Below are positions 45,501 to 54,640 of a stretch of 64,000 bases of DNA, one piece after another. Every line of letters starts with the position of its first letter. Position 1 is the stretch's first letter. Below the pieces are notes generated by a model that worked only from the letters and a program-made list of their open reading frames with translations, was not told the DNA's origin and did not search any database. The stretch covers positions 62,001 through 126,000 of the forward strand of contig NZ_JMCL01000013.1 of the NCBI RefSeq assembly GCF_000690905.1, in the 5' to 3' direction. Both the position numbers and the translations under genes were made by a program. Source of the stretch: Pseudomonas sp. Ant30-3. GTDB lineage: Bacteria > Pseudomonadota > Gammaproteobacteria > Pseudomonadales > Pseudomonadaceae.

Positions 45501-46035
45501 TCCTTTCGTCAGCGGCGATCCGGGCAACTACCGTCTGCGCAGCATCGACGGCCACAGCATGCCGATCTCCAAGGTCTACCTCGACCAGATGGCCGCGGCA
45601 CAAGTCATCCGCCAGAGCTTCTTCTCGATCAACCCGGCCGAGCCGCAGGTGCAGTTCAAACTGGAGCCGTACACCCTCGATCCGGCGGTCAGCCGGTCCG
45701 AGTTCAAGTTTGGCGACAAGACCATCGAATACCGCCACGGACCGATCGTGCCGGTGTCGTTCAAATGGCCGACCGATGCTGAAGACGGCCGCACCAGTCT
45801 GGTCATGGATCGCATGGCGGGGCGCCCGATCGGCATCGAGAAAAACACCGGTCCCTGGTCGCTGTTCCGTTTGTTCGACCTGATGCAAACCGAGTACCTG
45901 AGCGGTCGCGACGTGCTGGTGCTGAAAGCTGACGTGGGTGGCCTGCGCGCCAATTACCTGCTCAGCAGCCAGCGCACGCCGAACCCGTTCGACATGGGCG
46001 TGCTGCGTACTTTCCGTATGCCGGTGCAGCTCTGA
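42511..46035 (+). CDS. tssM: TssM, T6SS membrane-complex protein (IcmF family)
   Basis: A 1174-residue protein. Two N-terminal helices (about 16-36 and 46-66), a cytoplasmic domain with Walker A GPHGSGKTSLLDFSG near residue 140, a third helix near residue 450 and a long periplasmic part contacting TssJ can be seen. The nucleotide motif is intact. ATG 42511 is preferred to GTG 42508. The stop overlaps the phosphatase start (TGATG). Confidence 0.96.
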   Translation: MKKFFKKVGAFLRKTWVWTLLVVLFLALLVWFVGPLLAVNDYKFWEGSTSRLLTISVLFLIWGLTMVFVSWRAGVRKKAVEGTEDGQERIRREERMDDEQKELRVRFKDALKTLKSSSLYRGRSERWRSDLPWYLLIGPHGSGKTSLLDFSGLEFPINKIDRKLTRDTLGTRHCDWYFADHGVLIDTAGRYLTQPDGEVDGSAWNTLLDLLRKRRRNRPLNGVLVTIPVETLLGSSERELDILARQVRSRLQEVHQKLHVDVPVYLVLSKADKLLGFDEFFDQLTREESDQVLGTSFRKDQSGTDVTVLRAEFEELLRRLNSQVIMRMHQERDTQRRGRILDFPHQLGQIGERLCLFVDMAFTGNRYQRVSQLRGFYLTSAPHLTEEMDQTTAGIGANLGIDSGVLPTLRSGRSRFIHHLLSRVIFPEADLAGLDQRERSRIHWGQRALYVGALAALGLFGLLWASGFSANYERLEHLRDLAQNWTQQRSALTARDDSMAVLKPLDSSYAATQVFPNKADVSYHERGGLYQGEDVDPVVKSAYERELETQLLPKVASLLEGQIRANMKDRERLLNSLRAYLMLNMKDRRDAAWLKDWVATDWSLRYAGNTAVQNGLNTHFERLLKQPFIYPLNDELVAQARQVLRSESLANVVYRMLREQARNLPEYRFSQHLGPQGALFVGTDYVIPGFYTQQGYEQYFSIQGSALVTDILRDNWVLGEGSGISGMDLRRLMVELEQLYFRDYANFWSEAVGQVALPPINDAGEGAEQLAGLTSANSPVLQLLVEVRENTRFPVIADSMDEAAGAAEKLGEKGGKLGKLAAAAADKASDVAMNLPDTAKKSLQRRFEPLHRLLDDNNGPAADLTPALTALNDLQLQLASLARASAPEQAAFEMAKTRMSGQRDALSNLRNASNRLPRPVSVWFNVLAEDTWRLVLNDSYQYLNQRYQSELYSFYGKAINKRYPFSAHSTSDVAISDFREFFKAQGIADRFFDNYMRPFVSGDPGNYRLRSIDGHSMPISKVYLDQMAAAQVIRQSFFSINPAEPQVQFKLEPYTLDPAVSRSEFKFGDKTIEYRHGPIVPVSFKWPTDAEDGRTSLVMDRMAGRPIGIEKNTGPWSLFRLFDLMQTEYLSGRDVLVLKADVGGLRANYLLSSQRTPNPFDMGVLRTFRMPVQL

Positions 46036-46763
46036 TGCGGGTTGCCAGTCCCTGGCGCAGCGCTGCGCGTACTGACGCCGGCAAGGTTCGGGCGCGCAAC
46101 GAGGATGCTTTTCTCGACGCTCCGCAGCAGGGGCTGTGGGTGGTCGCGGATGGCATGGGCGGTCATCAGGGGGGCGACATCGCCAGCCAGCTGATCGTCG
46201 CCAGCCTGGCGGAGTTGCCGGAGCAGGACGATTTCGACGAACGACTCAAAGGCATTCGCCAGTGCCTGCACTGGCTGAATCGTCGCTTGGGTCAGGAGTT
46301 GACCGTCACCGCCGGACGTCACGACAGCATCATGGGCAGCACCGTCGTGGCGCTGCTGGTGGAAGGCAATCGCGCGGCCTGCATCTGGGCCGGCGATAGC
46401 CGCTGCTACCTGTGGCGCGGGCAGCGTTTGTATCAGCTGTCCAAGGACCATTCGCTGCAGCAGCAACTCATCGACGAACAGCAGATGAGCCTGGAGGACG
46501 CGCGTGCGCATCCTTCGGCCCATGCCCTGACCCGCGCGGTCGGGGCCGCCGAGCAACTGACCCTGGATGTGCTCGAACTCGAGGTGTATCCCGGCGATGC
46601 GTTTCTATTGTGCAGCGACGGTTTATACAACGGGCTGAGCAGCGACGCTTTGGGCAATGCGCTGAGCCTGACCGCGCCGCACATCGCGCTGGAGCGTCTG
46701 TTCGACGGCGCCTTGCGTGGCTCGGCACGGGACAACCTGACCGCTGTGGTGATCCGCAAATGA
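46035..46763 (+). CDS. PP2C-family Ser/Thr phosphatase of the T6SS (PppA/Stp1 type)
   Basis: A 242-residue PP2C phosphatase. Metal-binding motifs are present: RARNEDAFL, VVADGMGGHQGGDIAS, ACIWAGDSRCYL, LCSDGLYNGLS and GSARDNLTAVVI. It would reverse kinase-driven activation of the T6SS through the FHA protein. It is translationally coupled at both ends, with tssM and with the kinase. Confidence 0.95.
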   Translation: MRVASPWRSAARTDAGKVRARNEDAFLDAPQQGLWVVADGMGGHQGGDIASQLIVASLAELPEQDDFDERLKGIRQCLHWLNRRLGQELTVTAGRHDSIMGSTVVALLVEGNRAACIWAGDSRCYLWRGQRLYQLSKDHSLQQQLIDEQQMSLEDARAHPSAHALTRAVGAAEQLTLDVLELEVYPGDAFLLCSDGLYNGLSSDALGNALSLTAPHIALERLFDGALRGSARDNLTAVVIRK

Positions 46764-47761
46764 CTCAACTCATGCCCCCGCTCGACGACCTGCTGGTGAG
46801 CGAAGAGCAAGCCAGTAACCTGACTTACTTTGCGTTTGCCAAAGCCCATAACGCAGAACCTGCGCTGGCGCCGACCAAGGCCAGCGTCGGTGAACTGCCT
46901 GACGTGCTGGCAGGCCGTTACCGCATCGAGCGTCTGCTCGGCGCCGGTGGCATGGGCGCGGTCTACCGCGCACGGGACTTGCTGAGCGAACAGTTCGGCG
47001 ATCCCGACCCTTACATTGCGCTGAAAATCCTCAGCGAAGAATTTGCCGAATCGCCGGATGCGAGCGCCTTGCTTTACAGCGAGTTCGCCCTGATCCGGCG
47101 CTTGCGCCACGACAACGTGCTGCGTTTGCACAGCTTTGAAGTGGACACCGATTGCCAGCGCGCCTTCATCACCATGGAACTCATGCGTGGGCTGACCCTG
47201 GACAAACTGCTCTGCGAGCGGCCGCTGGGCCTGCCGTGGAAAGAACTGCGTGACATCGCGCTGCCGCTGCTCGACGCGCTGGCCCATGCCCACGCTCGCG
47301 GCGTGCTGCACGGCGACATGAAACCGAGCAACGTAATGCTCAGCGAAGAAGGCGTGCGCCTGTTCGATTTCGGTCTGGGCCAGGCCGAGGAGGGCATCTT
47401 GCCCGGCCTGCCTCACCTGAGCCGCAACCGCTTCAACGCCTGGACCCCGGGCTACGCCGCTCCGGAACTGCTCGAAGGGCAACCGTTAGCGGCCAGCGCC
47501 GACGTCTACGGCGTGGCCTGCGTGATCTACGAATTGGCCGGCGGCAAACACCCGTTTCGGCGCATGTCGTCGACCGAGGCCCGTGATGGCCAACTCGAGC
47601 GCGAACTGCACGCCCCGCGCAATCTGCCAAAACGCTGCTGGCCAGCGCTGCGCACGGCGTTGGCATTCGATGCGGCTGATCGCACGATCACTGCCGCACA
47701 ACTGCGTGACGCCATGGGCGCCACTTCGTCTTTGCTGCAACGTCTGCGACTTCGGGCGTAA
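46760..47761 (+). CDS. Ser/Thr kinase of the T6SS (short Stk1/PpkA type)
   Basis: A 333-residue protein. The kinase domain (about 55-320) has glycine loop LLGAGGMGAVYRARD, ATP-site Lys in IALKILSEEF, catalytic loop HGDMKPSNVML (HGD in place of HRD, common in these kinases) and FDFGLG. There is no membrane helix or VWA domain at the C-terminus, so unlike PpkA it is a soluble kinase, matching Stk1 of the H2 cluster. ATG 46760 overlaps the phosphatase stop. The open frame upstream is a shadow. Confidence 0.93.
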   Translation: MTQLMPPLDDLLVSEEQASNLTYFAFAKAHNAEPALAPTKASVGELPDVLAGRYRIERLLGAGGMGAVYRARDLLSEQFGDPDPYIALKILSEEFAESPDASALLYSEFALIRRLRHDNVLRLHSFEVDTDCQRAFITMELMRGLTLDKLLCERPLGLPWKELRDIALPLLDALAHAHARGVLHGDMKPSNVMLSEEGVRLFDFGLGQAEEGILPGLPHLSRNRFNAWTPGYAAPELLEGQPLAASADVYGVACVIYELAGGKHPFRRMSSTEARDGQLERELHAPRNLPKRCWPALRTALAFDAADRTITAAQLRDAMGATSSLLQRLRLRA

Positions 47762-47789
47762 CGGATGACTACCGAACAGGGAGCACACA

Positions 47790-49832
47790 ATGTTCAACTC
47801 AGCTAACGAAACGCATTTCAGCCTGACCGTGAAAGATTACGACGGCGACCTGCAAGTGCTGTCGTTCACCGGCACCGAAGGCATCAGCCAGCCGTATCGC
47901 TTCGACATTGAACTGGTCAGCGAAAACCCCGATCTGGACCTGGAAAAGCTCCTGCACAAACAGGCATTTCTGGCACTCGATCCACAAGGTTCCGGTATCC
48001 ACGGCCAGATCTACCGCGTTGCCCAAGGCGATGCCGGCAAGCGCCTGACCCGCTACAAAATTTCCCTGGTGCCGCGACTGCAATACCTGCATCACCGCAC
48101 CAACCAGCGCATTTACCAGCAGATGTCAGCGCCGAAAATCATTGCGCTGATTCTTGAAGAACACGGCATCAAAGGCAACGCGTACAGCTTCCAGCTCAGC
48201 CAACCGTGTCCGGACCGCGACTACTGCGTGCAGTACGACGAAACCGACCTGCACTTCGTCCAGCGCCTGTGCGAAGAAGAAGGCATTCACTACCATTTCC
48301 AGCACACCAGCGAAGGTCATCTGCTGGTGTTCGGCGATGACCAGACCGTGTTCCGTAAACTCGGGCAACCCACCGCCTACGTACAGGGCAGCGGCATGGT
48401 CGCCGACGAACCGGTGATCAAAGGCTTCAAGCTGCGCCTGGAAACCCGCACCAGCCGAATCACCCGCCGCGACTACGATTTCGAAAAACCACGGCTGCGA
48501 CTCGAAGCCGCTTACAAACCTGATGTGCAGAGCGAAGAGCCGGACCTCGAAGATTACGACTACCCCGGCCGCTTCCTCGACCGTGCGCGCGGCAAATTCC
48601 TCAGCCAGCGCGCCCTCGAACGCCATCGCGCCGACTACCAGCAAGCCGAGGGCAACGGCGACCAGACGCGTCTGATCAGCGGCCATTTCCTGGAGATGTC
48701 CGACCACCCGCGCACCGAGTGGAACGACCTTTGGCTGCTCACCGAAATCGTCCACGAAGGCAAACAACCGCAAGTCCTCGAAGAGTCGGTGACCAGCGAC
48801 ACCACCGCTAACAAAGACGACTTCCACCAAGGCTACCGCAACCGCTTCCTCGCCACGCCATGGGCGGTGTTCTACCGCCCTGCGCTGGAGCACCCGAAAC
48901 CGCGCGTCCTCGGCAGCCAGACCGCCCTGGTCACCGGCCCCAAAGGTGAAGAAATCCATTGCGACCAGTACGGCCGCATCAAGGTGCAGTTCCACTGGGA
49001 CCGCGAAGGCCAGGCCGACGACAAAACCAGCTGCTGGATGCGTGTTTCTTCAAGTTGGGCGGGTGACCGCTATGGCGCCATCGTCATCCCGCGCATCGGC
49101 ATGGAAGTCCTCGTCACCTTCCTCGAAGGCGATCCCGACCAGCCGTTGGTGACCGGTTGCCTGTACCACAAGGAAAACCTCGTTCCCTACGACCTGCCGG
49201 CAAACAAAACCCGCAGCGTGTTCAAAACCCTCAGCTCACCGGGTGGCGGCGGGTACAACGAACTGCGGATTGAAGACAAGAAAGGGGCGGAACAGATCTA
49301 CATCCATGCCCAGCGTGACTGGGATGAAAACATCGAACACGACCAGAAAATCCGCGTCGGTAACGAACGCCACGACACCGTGGAAAAAAATACCTATACC
49401 GAGCTGAAAGCCGAAGAGCACCGCACCACGATTGCGGATCGCAAAGTTGAAGTGCGCCTGGATGATCACCTGACGATTGGGCAGAACCAGCATGTGAAGC
49501 TGGGCACCGCACAGCTGACCAGCGTCGGGAGGGAGATTCACCTGAAGGCTGGGGCGAAGATTGTGATTGAGGCTGGGGCTGAGCTGACGATCAAGGGTGG
49601 TGGCAGTTTTATCAAGTTGGATGCGGGTGGGATTACGGTTGTTGGGCCGGTGGTGAAGATCAATGCCGGTGGGTCGGCGGGGAACGGGACGGGGATTGGG
49701 ATTAAGCCACCGGTGCTGCCGGGGGCGGCGGATAGGGATAAGGCGGGGAGTTTGATGGAGCAGGCGTTGGGGAATGCGCCCGAGGAGCAGATCAAACGCA
49801 AACCAAAACGAATGCTTAATTTTTCCGGCTAA
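47790..49832 (+). CDS. vgrG: VgrG spike protein (operon-terminal)
   Basis: A 680-residue VgrG. The gp27-like region (LTVKDYDGDLQVLSFTGTEG, GQIYRVAQGDAGKRLTRYKI), gp5 OB-fold (GEEIHCDQYGRIKVQFHWDR, GMEVLVTFLEGDPDQPLVTGCLY) and beta-helix are present. The tail is Gly/Pro-rich and ends KPKRMLNFSG without a toxin domain. The last 250 bases have odd, T/G-rich codon use. It is followed by the hydrolase effector it probably carries, with no DUF4123 adaptor between. Confidence 0.95.
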   Translation: MFNSANETHFSLTVKDYDGDLQVLSFTGTEGISQPYRFDIELVSENPDLDLEKLLHKQAFLALDPQGSGIHGQIYRVAQGDAGKRLTRYKISLVPRLQYLHHRTNQRIYQQMSAPKIIALILEEHGIKGNAYSFQLSQPCPDRDYCVQYDETDLHFVQRLCEEEGIHYHFQHTSEGHLLVFGDDQTVFRKLGQPTAYVQGSGMVADEPVIKGFKLRLETRTSRITRRDYDFEKPRLRLEAAYKPDVQSEEPDLEDYDYPGRFLDRARGKFLSQRALERHRADYQQAEGNGDQTRLISGHFLEMSDHPRTEWNDLWLLTEIVHEGKQPQVLEESVTSDTTANKDDFHQGYRNRFLATPWAVFYRPALEHPKPRVLGSQTALVTGPKGEEIHCDQYGRIKVQFHWDREGQADDKTSCWMRVSSSWAGDRYGAIVIPRIGMEVLVTFLEGDPDQPLVTGCLYHKENLVPYDLPANKTRSVFKTLSSPGGGGYNELRIEDKKGAEQIYIHAQRDWDENIEHDQKIRVGNERHDTVEKNTYTELKAEEHRTTIADRKVEVRLDDHLTIGQNQHVKLGTAQLTSVGREIHLKAGAKIVIEAGAELTIKGGGSFIKLDAGGITVVGPVVKINAGGSAGNGTGIGIKPPVLPGAADRDKAGSLMEQALGNAPEEQIKRKPKRMLNFSG

Positions 49833-49885
49833 TAGACACCGACGGCAATCCAAGCCACCAGGGATCAGAATTCAGGTAATTGGTA

Positions 49886-52618
49886 ATGACTGAGACAACG
49901 ACAAGCAAAGTAGAAAAATGGGCGTATCCGCTGAAAGTAGGGACGGCAGAGGCCACGGATCCGCAGCAATTTTATAAGGCATTGGCGAAAGCCAAGGATG
50001 GTTACTATCCGCTAGGTGCCAATGGACTTTGGCACGGTGGTGTTCACTTTGACGAGGACACGGGGTTGGTGGGAGATCTGACTGAAGTCAGATGCATTGC
50101 TGATGGGGAGGTTGTGGCGTATAGGATTGATGATGCGTATCCGAAATCTGACTTTGGCTCGGCACAATCAATTTATTCAACTGGTTTTGTTCTGGTTAAG
50201 CATCGACTTGAGGTGCCTGCGCCTCCTGCAACCACCCCCGCACAGGGTACGGCGTCTGGCGCACAGCTGGCAGCCGGGCCAAGCCTGATTTTTTATAGCT
50301 TGTACATGCACTTGCTCGATTGGGATAACTATAAGAAGAATCCGACATTGACTCCTCCTGGCTTCTGGGGGAAAGGCTTATACAAGGTTAAGGCGAGTGC
50401 GCCGGATAAAGCGTTAGGCCTCCGGGTTCGAAGTGGCAATTCTGGACAGCACCCGGTGGTGGCAGTTTTGCCGCGTGGAACTACCGTAGTGACTCAACCT
50501 GCACCAGCCGCTGAAAATTGGGTAAAGATTGTCAGTGTCACTCCTGAAGTTGCAGGACTGCCTGCTGGTACAGGTTGGGTATTTAAGGGGCAGTTGAAAG
50601 ACCTCGGAGAGGGGAAGTACCTCGTAGGCAATGACGCCCTAGACTCGCTACCAGGGGGCGCACAGCGCGGCGCAAATGTACGTAGTGCCCATACAGCCGG
50701 ACTGCCTCTTAGCCATCTTTCACCAGGTACGCAAATAAGGCTCGGTGACGATGCAACGCCTAATAAATTTAAAAAATTGGTGGAGATCGTGAGTGGTTCA
50801 TCGAACCCTGCTTTGACACCGGGTACGGATGGAAACCTCCCAGGTTTCATTTGGTCCGATTCGCTTGAGCCAATGAGCGAGCCGCATAGCCCATTGGGAA
50901 GCGTCATTTCCTTAAGTCCGTCGTTCAAAATCAAGGCTGGCGAAGTCTTGGGGCATATAGGAAAGTATCAAAATCAGTCGGATGCGGCCCCGAGAAACTT
51001 GCTGCATCTAGAAGTGTTTTGCTGTGAGGACATTCAGGCCTTTGTCACTCAAAGCCAAAGCAAAGCAGGAGCCTTGCCAACGGATCAGAAAAATCTGATG
51101 AAGGTTTATAAGGGCACCAAACTTATTACCCACCGAGCTGACATCACCAGCAGCAATCCGCCCAAGATCAGCGATGAGGGAATACTGATTGGTTATGATT
51201 TGGTTGTCGCGGTCAGCGTTCTGGAGGCAATGCCGGCCGAAAACAAAATCAAGGAAGGTACTGCCCAATGGTGGCGCCTCGAAGGACTTCTGGGTGACGA
51301 CCAAGGCAACACCATCAGCGGTTGGCTGCGCGAACAAGACCTGATGATCACCCGTCACAATTCGTGGGAATGGGAAGGGTTCGAATTTATAGAAGAAACA
51401 GCCGACAACACCGAACATCTGGTTGCCAATCTGCATGATCTTAACCTGCTTACCGAGGACGAAAAAGCCTCGTTTGTGCCCAAGGCCAGCACCTCCACCA
51501 ACGGGCCGGTTAAAGAGCGGCTGTACAATATCATCGACACCGACAAGAACGACAAACTCACAGTTACCGAAATTCGCGCTGCATTGGCCAAACCCTGGTT
51601 TGCGCAATCCGTTTCATCGCTGGCAACCAAGTATGAAAGTGAATGGCTCTATAAATCTGAGAAATGGGACGCGCTGGACGAACTGATGGGGCATACGGCC
51701 TCATATCCCAATGTAAATTGGGTGGCTGAGAAGAAGCGGATCGAAAAACTGGGGTGGTGGGGCGAGTTAGTTGGAAATGAAGGGCTTAGTGCGGATGGGA
51801 GAGTATGGCATATACACAGTATAGGTTTAATACAGAACTTTGCGTCAGTGTCATCAGAGTTGATATCAAAAGTTCAAATGGAAAAAATGTTTCCCAGTTC
51901 TTCTGATGGGAAACGCGAAGAAGTCAGAGAGATCTTTAATAGGTATGCAGCGCGTTTTGAGATTAATACACCTGCACGGATTGCACAGTTTTTTGCGCAA
52001 GTTAAGACTGAGGTCGGGGCGGCACTTGTAGGTAAGTCAGAAAGTCTTTGGTATTCAGTATCAGCATTAAAAAATTTGTTCAAAAGATATTTTGATACGT
52101 ATCCTGCGGAAGCGGAGCAACTAGGTTATAAGCGCATTGAAATGGTTCAATACAATGCTCTAAGCCCCGCAGCGAGAAGTGCTTATACTTTAAATGGTGG
52201 GAAGGCATACTCTCAGTTGCCCAAGCCCGATGAAATTGCTAAGCGTGTATATTGCTGTTGTTCAGCCTCGGGAAACTTTGTGTTGACTTCTGGAGGCTGT
52301 GCTGAGGGGTTGAGTTACAAGGGGAAAGGGTTTATTCAGCTTACATGGAAGGCGAATTACAAGGCAGTCGAAGATGTTCTAAAGGCTAAGTTGCCTGAAG
52401 AAGCGATTGATATTGTTGCCAATCCTGATCAATTGCTTGATACAAAAATAGGTTTGTTGTCGGCGATGGGTTTTTGGGAGTGGCAACATCTAAACACTAA
52501 AGTTGCTCCAAACGTGGAGAGTACTGACAATATTACCAAAGTTGTGAACTTGAAAACTGAAAGCTATGCAGAACGTCGCACGAATTTCACCGAAATTTAT
52601 CAGGTATTCTCACAATGA
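49886..52618 (+). CDS. Multidomain peptidoglycan-hydrolase T6SS effector (M23-like, EF-hand, GH19-like)
   Basis: A 910-residue protein with no signal peptide. An M23-like fold is spread over residues about 45-380: HGGVHFD near 49, ADGEVVAYR, SLYMHL and LLHLEVF near 371. An insertion with SH3-like segments lies within it. At about 550 DTDKNDKLTVTE is a complete EF-hand loop. The C-terminal GH19-type lysozyme domain (about 690-905) has FFAQVKTE and KSESLWYSVSALKNLF with both candidate catalytic Glu, then YKGKGFIQLTWKANY. In the M23 part, HxGxH replaces HxGxD and Leu replaces the first His of HxH, so amidase activity is doubtful. G+C falls toward the 3' end. Confidence 0.83.
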   Translation: MTETTTSKVEKWAYPLKVGTAEATDPQQFYKALAKAKDGYYPLGANGLWHGGVHFDEDTGLVGDLTEVRCIADGEVVAYRIDDAYPKSDFGSAQSIYSTGFVLVKHRLEVPAPPATTPAQGTASGAQLAAGPSLIFYSLYMHLLDWDNYKKNPTLTPPGFWGKGLYKVKASAPDKALGLRVRSGNSGQHPVVAVLPRGTTVVTQPAPAAENWVKIVSVTPEVAGLPAGTGWVFKGQLKDLGEGKYLVGNDALDSLPGGAQRGANVRSAHTAGLPLSHLSPGTQIRLGDDATPNKFKKLVEIVSGSSNPALTPGTDGNLPGFIWSDSLEPMSEPHSPLGSVISLSPSFKIKAGEVLGHIGKYQNQSDAAPRNLLHLEVFCCEDIQAFVTQSQSKAGALPTDQKNLMKVYKGTKLITHRADITSSNPPKISDEGILIGYDLVVAVSVLEAMPAENKIKEGTAQWWRLEGLLGDDQGNTISGWLREQDLMITRHNSWEWEGFEFIEETADNTEHLVANLHDLNLLTEDEKASFVPKASTSTNGPVKERLYNIIDTDKNDKLTVTEIRAALAKPWFAQSVSSLATKYESEWLYKSEKWDALDELMGHTASYPNVNWVAEKKRIEKLGWWGELVGNEGLSADGRVWHIHSIGLIQNFASVSSELISKVQMEKMFPSSSDGKREEVREIFNRYAARFEINTPARIAQFFAQVKTEVGAALVGKSESLWYSVSALKNLFKRYFDTYPAEAEQLGYKRIEMVQYNALSPAARSAYTLNGGKAYSQLPKPDEIAKRVYCCCSASGNFVLTSGGCAEGLSYKGKGFIQLTWKANYKAVEDVLKAKLPEEAIDIVANPDQLLDTKIGLLSAMGFWEWQHLNTKVAPNVESTDNITKVVNLKTESYAERRTNFTEIYQVFSQ

Positions 52619-53712
52619 TTGGTAGAGCTGATTACGTTACGCTAATTGCATCAACTATCTTGCTTGCAGCGGTTCCGGTTATTTGGGCGGGAGAAGGTAC
52701 TGGCCTACCTGCCAGTTCTAAAATACTCAAAGCTTTAAATGTGAATCTGATCGAAGGGTTAGAGGATCAAAAGCTATTGGTACTGAAAGCAGAGCCAGGT
52801 GATGAAGCACAACGGCTACTGTTAATCGCTGATGGGGCTAATCCGTCTGTGATTATGGAGTCAAAATTAGCTTTGCCACTAATTAAAAATATATATTCTC
52901 CTGCTAGCTACGATGGGTTTGATGTTGGTACTTCGACCGCTGTGAAAAACGTTGTGAATGTTGTGGATGTACAAGGTGAAAATATTCCTTTGAAGTATGC
53001 CACTTTAAGTTCAGGAGAGTATCTGGATTTAAGAACAACTGAGGAAGATAATGCGAAATATAACTTCAATTTGCAGTTTCAATATGACCTGCAAACAAAA
53101 AAAATGGTCCTAAAAAATTTGCTTCTTGTGACGAATAACGACTCGTGCGACCGGTCGCTGCTCGGCGTGTATGCGTTACCGCTAGGTCGTTTAAGCTTGA
53201 AGTCATTAGATGAGTTTAATGGTGCTGATGCATTCGAATATTTGAAAATGCTGCACATGGAAAGCCAGTCTGGAAAAAACAGTCGCGAGAAGCTTATGCC
53301 GGTGGAGGTTGGCAATAATTTTGATAAAGCTCTTGCGGCTTATAAGCAAGGTAGTAAAGACCGTTTTAATGAATTGATGGATTACTTTATTTCCGGTGGA
53401 GGCGAAGACTCCATGTGTGCACCTGAGACCTATGTAGTAGAAAAATACTATTTTTCAAATAATCCAGGGTGGTCGAATGACCTTGGATTTTTATTTGAAC
53501 AGTCGGGTCATTATGGTGAAGCTGTTGAACTGCTCAGTTATATTGTGGTAAGTAATCCGGATAGGATAGTCGCTTATTTGAATTTGGCTGATAGTTATTG
53601 GGGTCTTGGCAGCAAAAAATTGGCTGCGGAAAACTACAAAAAATATCATTCGCTAATGGTGCAGTCTGGAAAGGTTGAAAAAATTCCGAAACGGGTAATT
53701 GAACGAAGCTAA
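52615..53712 (+). CDS. Exported TPR-like protein, probable immunity to the hydrolase effector
   Basis: A 365-residue protein with a hydrophobic N-terminal segment (residues about 8-26, cleavage plausible after IWAG). A unique N-terminal ~230 residues lead to a C-terminal TPR-like module. It contains NDLGFLFEQSGHYGEAVELL and YLNLADSYWGLGSKKLAAENY and ends IPKRVIERS. Its ATG overlaps the effector stop (ATGA), the usual sign of a cognate immunity gene. The C-terminal module recurs in the genes at 55017 and 57004. It would neutralise the effector in the periplasm. Confidence 0.72.
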   Translation: MIGRADYVTLIASTILLAAVPVIWAGEGTGLPASSKILKALNVNLIEGLEDQKLLVLKAEPGDEAQRLLLIADGANPSVIMESKLALPLIKNIYSPASYDGFDVGTSTAVKNVVNVVDVQGENIPLKYATLSSGEYLDLRTTEEDNAKYNFNLQFQYDLQTKKMVLKNLLLVTNNDSCDRSLLGVYALPLGRLSLKSLDEFNGADAFEYLKMLHMESQSGKNSREKLMPVEVGNNFDKALAAYKQGSKDRFNELMDYFISGGGEDSMCAPETYVVEKYYFSNNPGWSNDLGFLFEQSGHYGEAVELLSYIVVSNPDRIVAYLNLADSYWGLGSKKLAAENYKKYHSLMVQSGKVEKIPKRVIERS

Positions 53713-54090
53713 AAGTGCAGGAGGGTAGTTTGCTTATTGTTTTAGCTGAGTTCTACAATACATGCGCCCCTTTCATTTTTAATCATGGATGTACTAATAG
53801 ATAGAGTTGTATTTTTGCGGTTCGTAGTGATTTTTATGGGTGGGTCATGGCGTTCTACGTCTATTCTATATTTTCTGTATTAGTGTTGGTTTCAGTTTCG
53901 GCTTAAGCGGAGATTACTAATGGTTTCAACCGTACTTCAGGCCAGTTTTTTACGTGATGGAAGTTAGATTGTTAGTGGGAGTTACTTGGAAAGGGGGCGG
54001 ATTTATTTATGATGGATGCGTCGTCAATAAATAAATCCGCCACCTTCTGTAAGACACTGTAGAAATTACTTCATTATGGACGTGTGATCT
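53713..54090. other. AT-rich gap with a possible truncated signal-peptide ORF
   Basis: No full gene is seen. At 53847-53906 a 19-codon frame, MAFYVYSIFSVLVLVSVSA then stop, reads like a bare signal peptide and may be what is left of another exported immunity gene. A palindromic repeat lies at 53997-54040. Confidence 0.4.
53997..54040. repeat. Palindromic repeat, copy 1
   Basis: GCGGATTTATTTA (53997-54009) and TAAATAAATCCGC (54028-54040) are perfect 13-bp inverted arms around an 18-base centre, preceded by GGGG. Related copies are at 54641, 54735, 56004 and 56887. Confidence 0.85.
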
Positions 54091-54600
54091 ATGAAATATT
54101 TTTTACTGTTGATTAGCTTGCTTCCTGCAGCTGCATGGTCTTCTGTAGGTGATTTGTGCAATCTGGAACAAGATCCCATAAGTTTTATTACTGATTGGAA
54201 CTCTGGAAGCAGTAAGACGAAGTTGTTATCAACCCAAGATGGTAAAGAGTTTTTGATCGACCACGGTCGTATCCTATATGTTGGTGACCTGAATAATGAC
54301 GGAAATGACGATTTTATCTTTGAAGCATCAACAGGTGTTGGTTCAAGTGGAGATCAAGTTTTTAGCTTTCTACTTCAGTGCCATGGCTACCTAAAATTGC
54401 TTGGTGCAGATTACTTTGCCAAGGTGGAGGTAGTGGAAAAAGAGAACAAACAAAAGAACTATTTTAAGGAAATTAAGATATATTCATACAAGCGAAACTC
54501 GGATGGCAGTATTCAGCACAAAGGTGGCATGCCTTTAACCACTCCACACATTTGGAAATTTAATGTCGAATCTCAGAAGTACGAAGGGAAGTCAAAGTAG
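54091..54600 (+). CDS. Exported small protein with FG-GAP-like motif, possible immunity
   Basis: A 169-residue protein with signal peptide MKYFLLLISLLPAAAWS. The motif GDLNNDGNDDFIFEAS resembles the Ca-binding DxNxDGxxD loop of FG-GAP-like exported proteins. Two cysteines lie in the mature part. There is no TPR module. It lies between two palindromic repeats in low-G+C sequence, which suggests an acquired cassette. Its role as an immunity protein is inferred from position and export only. Confidence 0.6.
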   Translation: MKYFLLLISLLPAAAWSSVGDLCNLEQDPISFITDWNSGSSKTKLLSTQDGKEFLIDHGRILYVGDLNNDGNDDFIFEASTGVGSSGDQVFSFLLQCHGYLKLLGADYFAKVEVVEKENKQKNYFKEIKIYSYKRNSDGSIQHKGGMPLTTPHIWKFNVESQKYEGKSK

Positions 54601-54640
54601 AAAATAGGGTGTTTATAATCGACTGGTCAGGAAGTGAAAA

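Noticed and set aside
46412..46759. Upstream extension of the kinase frame
   Set aside because: It lies wholly inside the phosphatase gene. The ATG at 46760 overlaps the phosphatase stop and starts the kinase sensibly.
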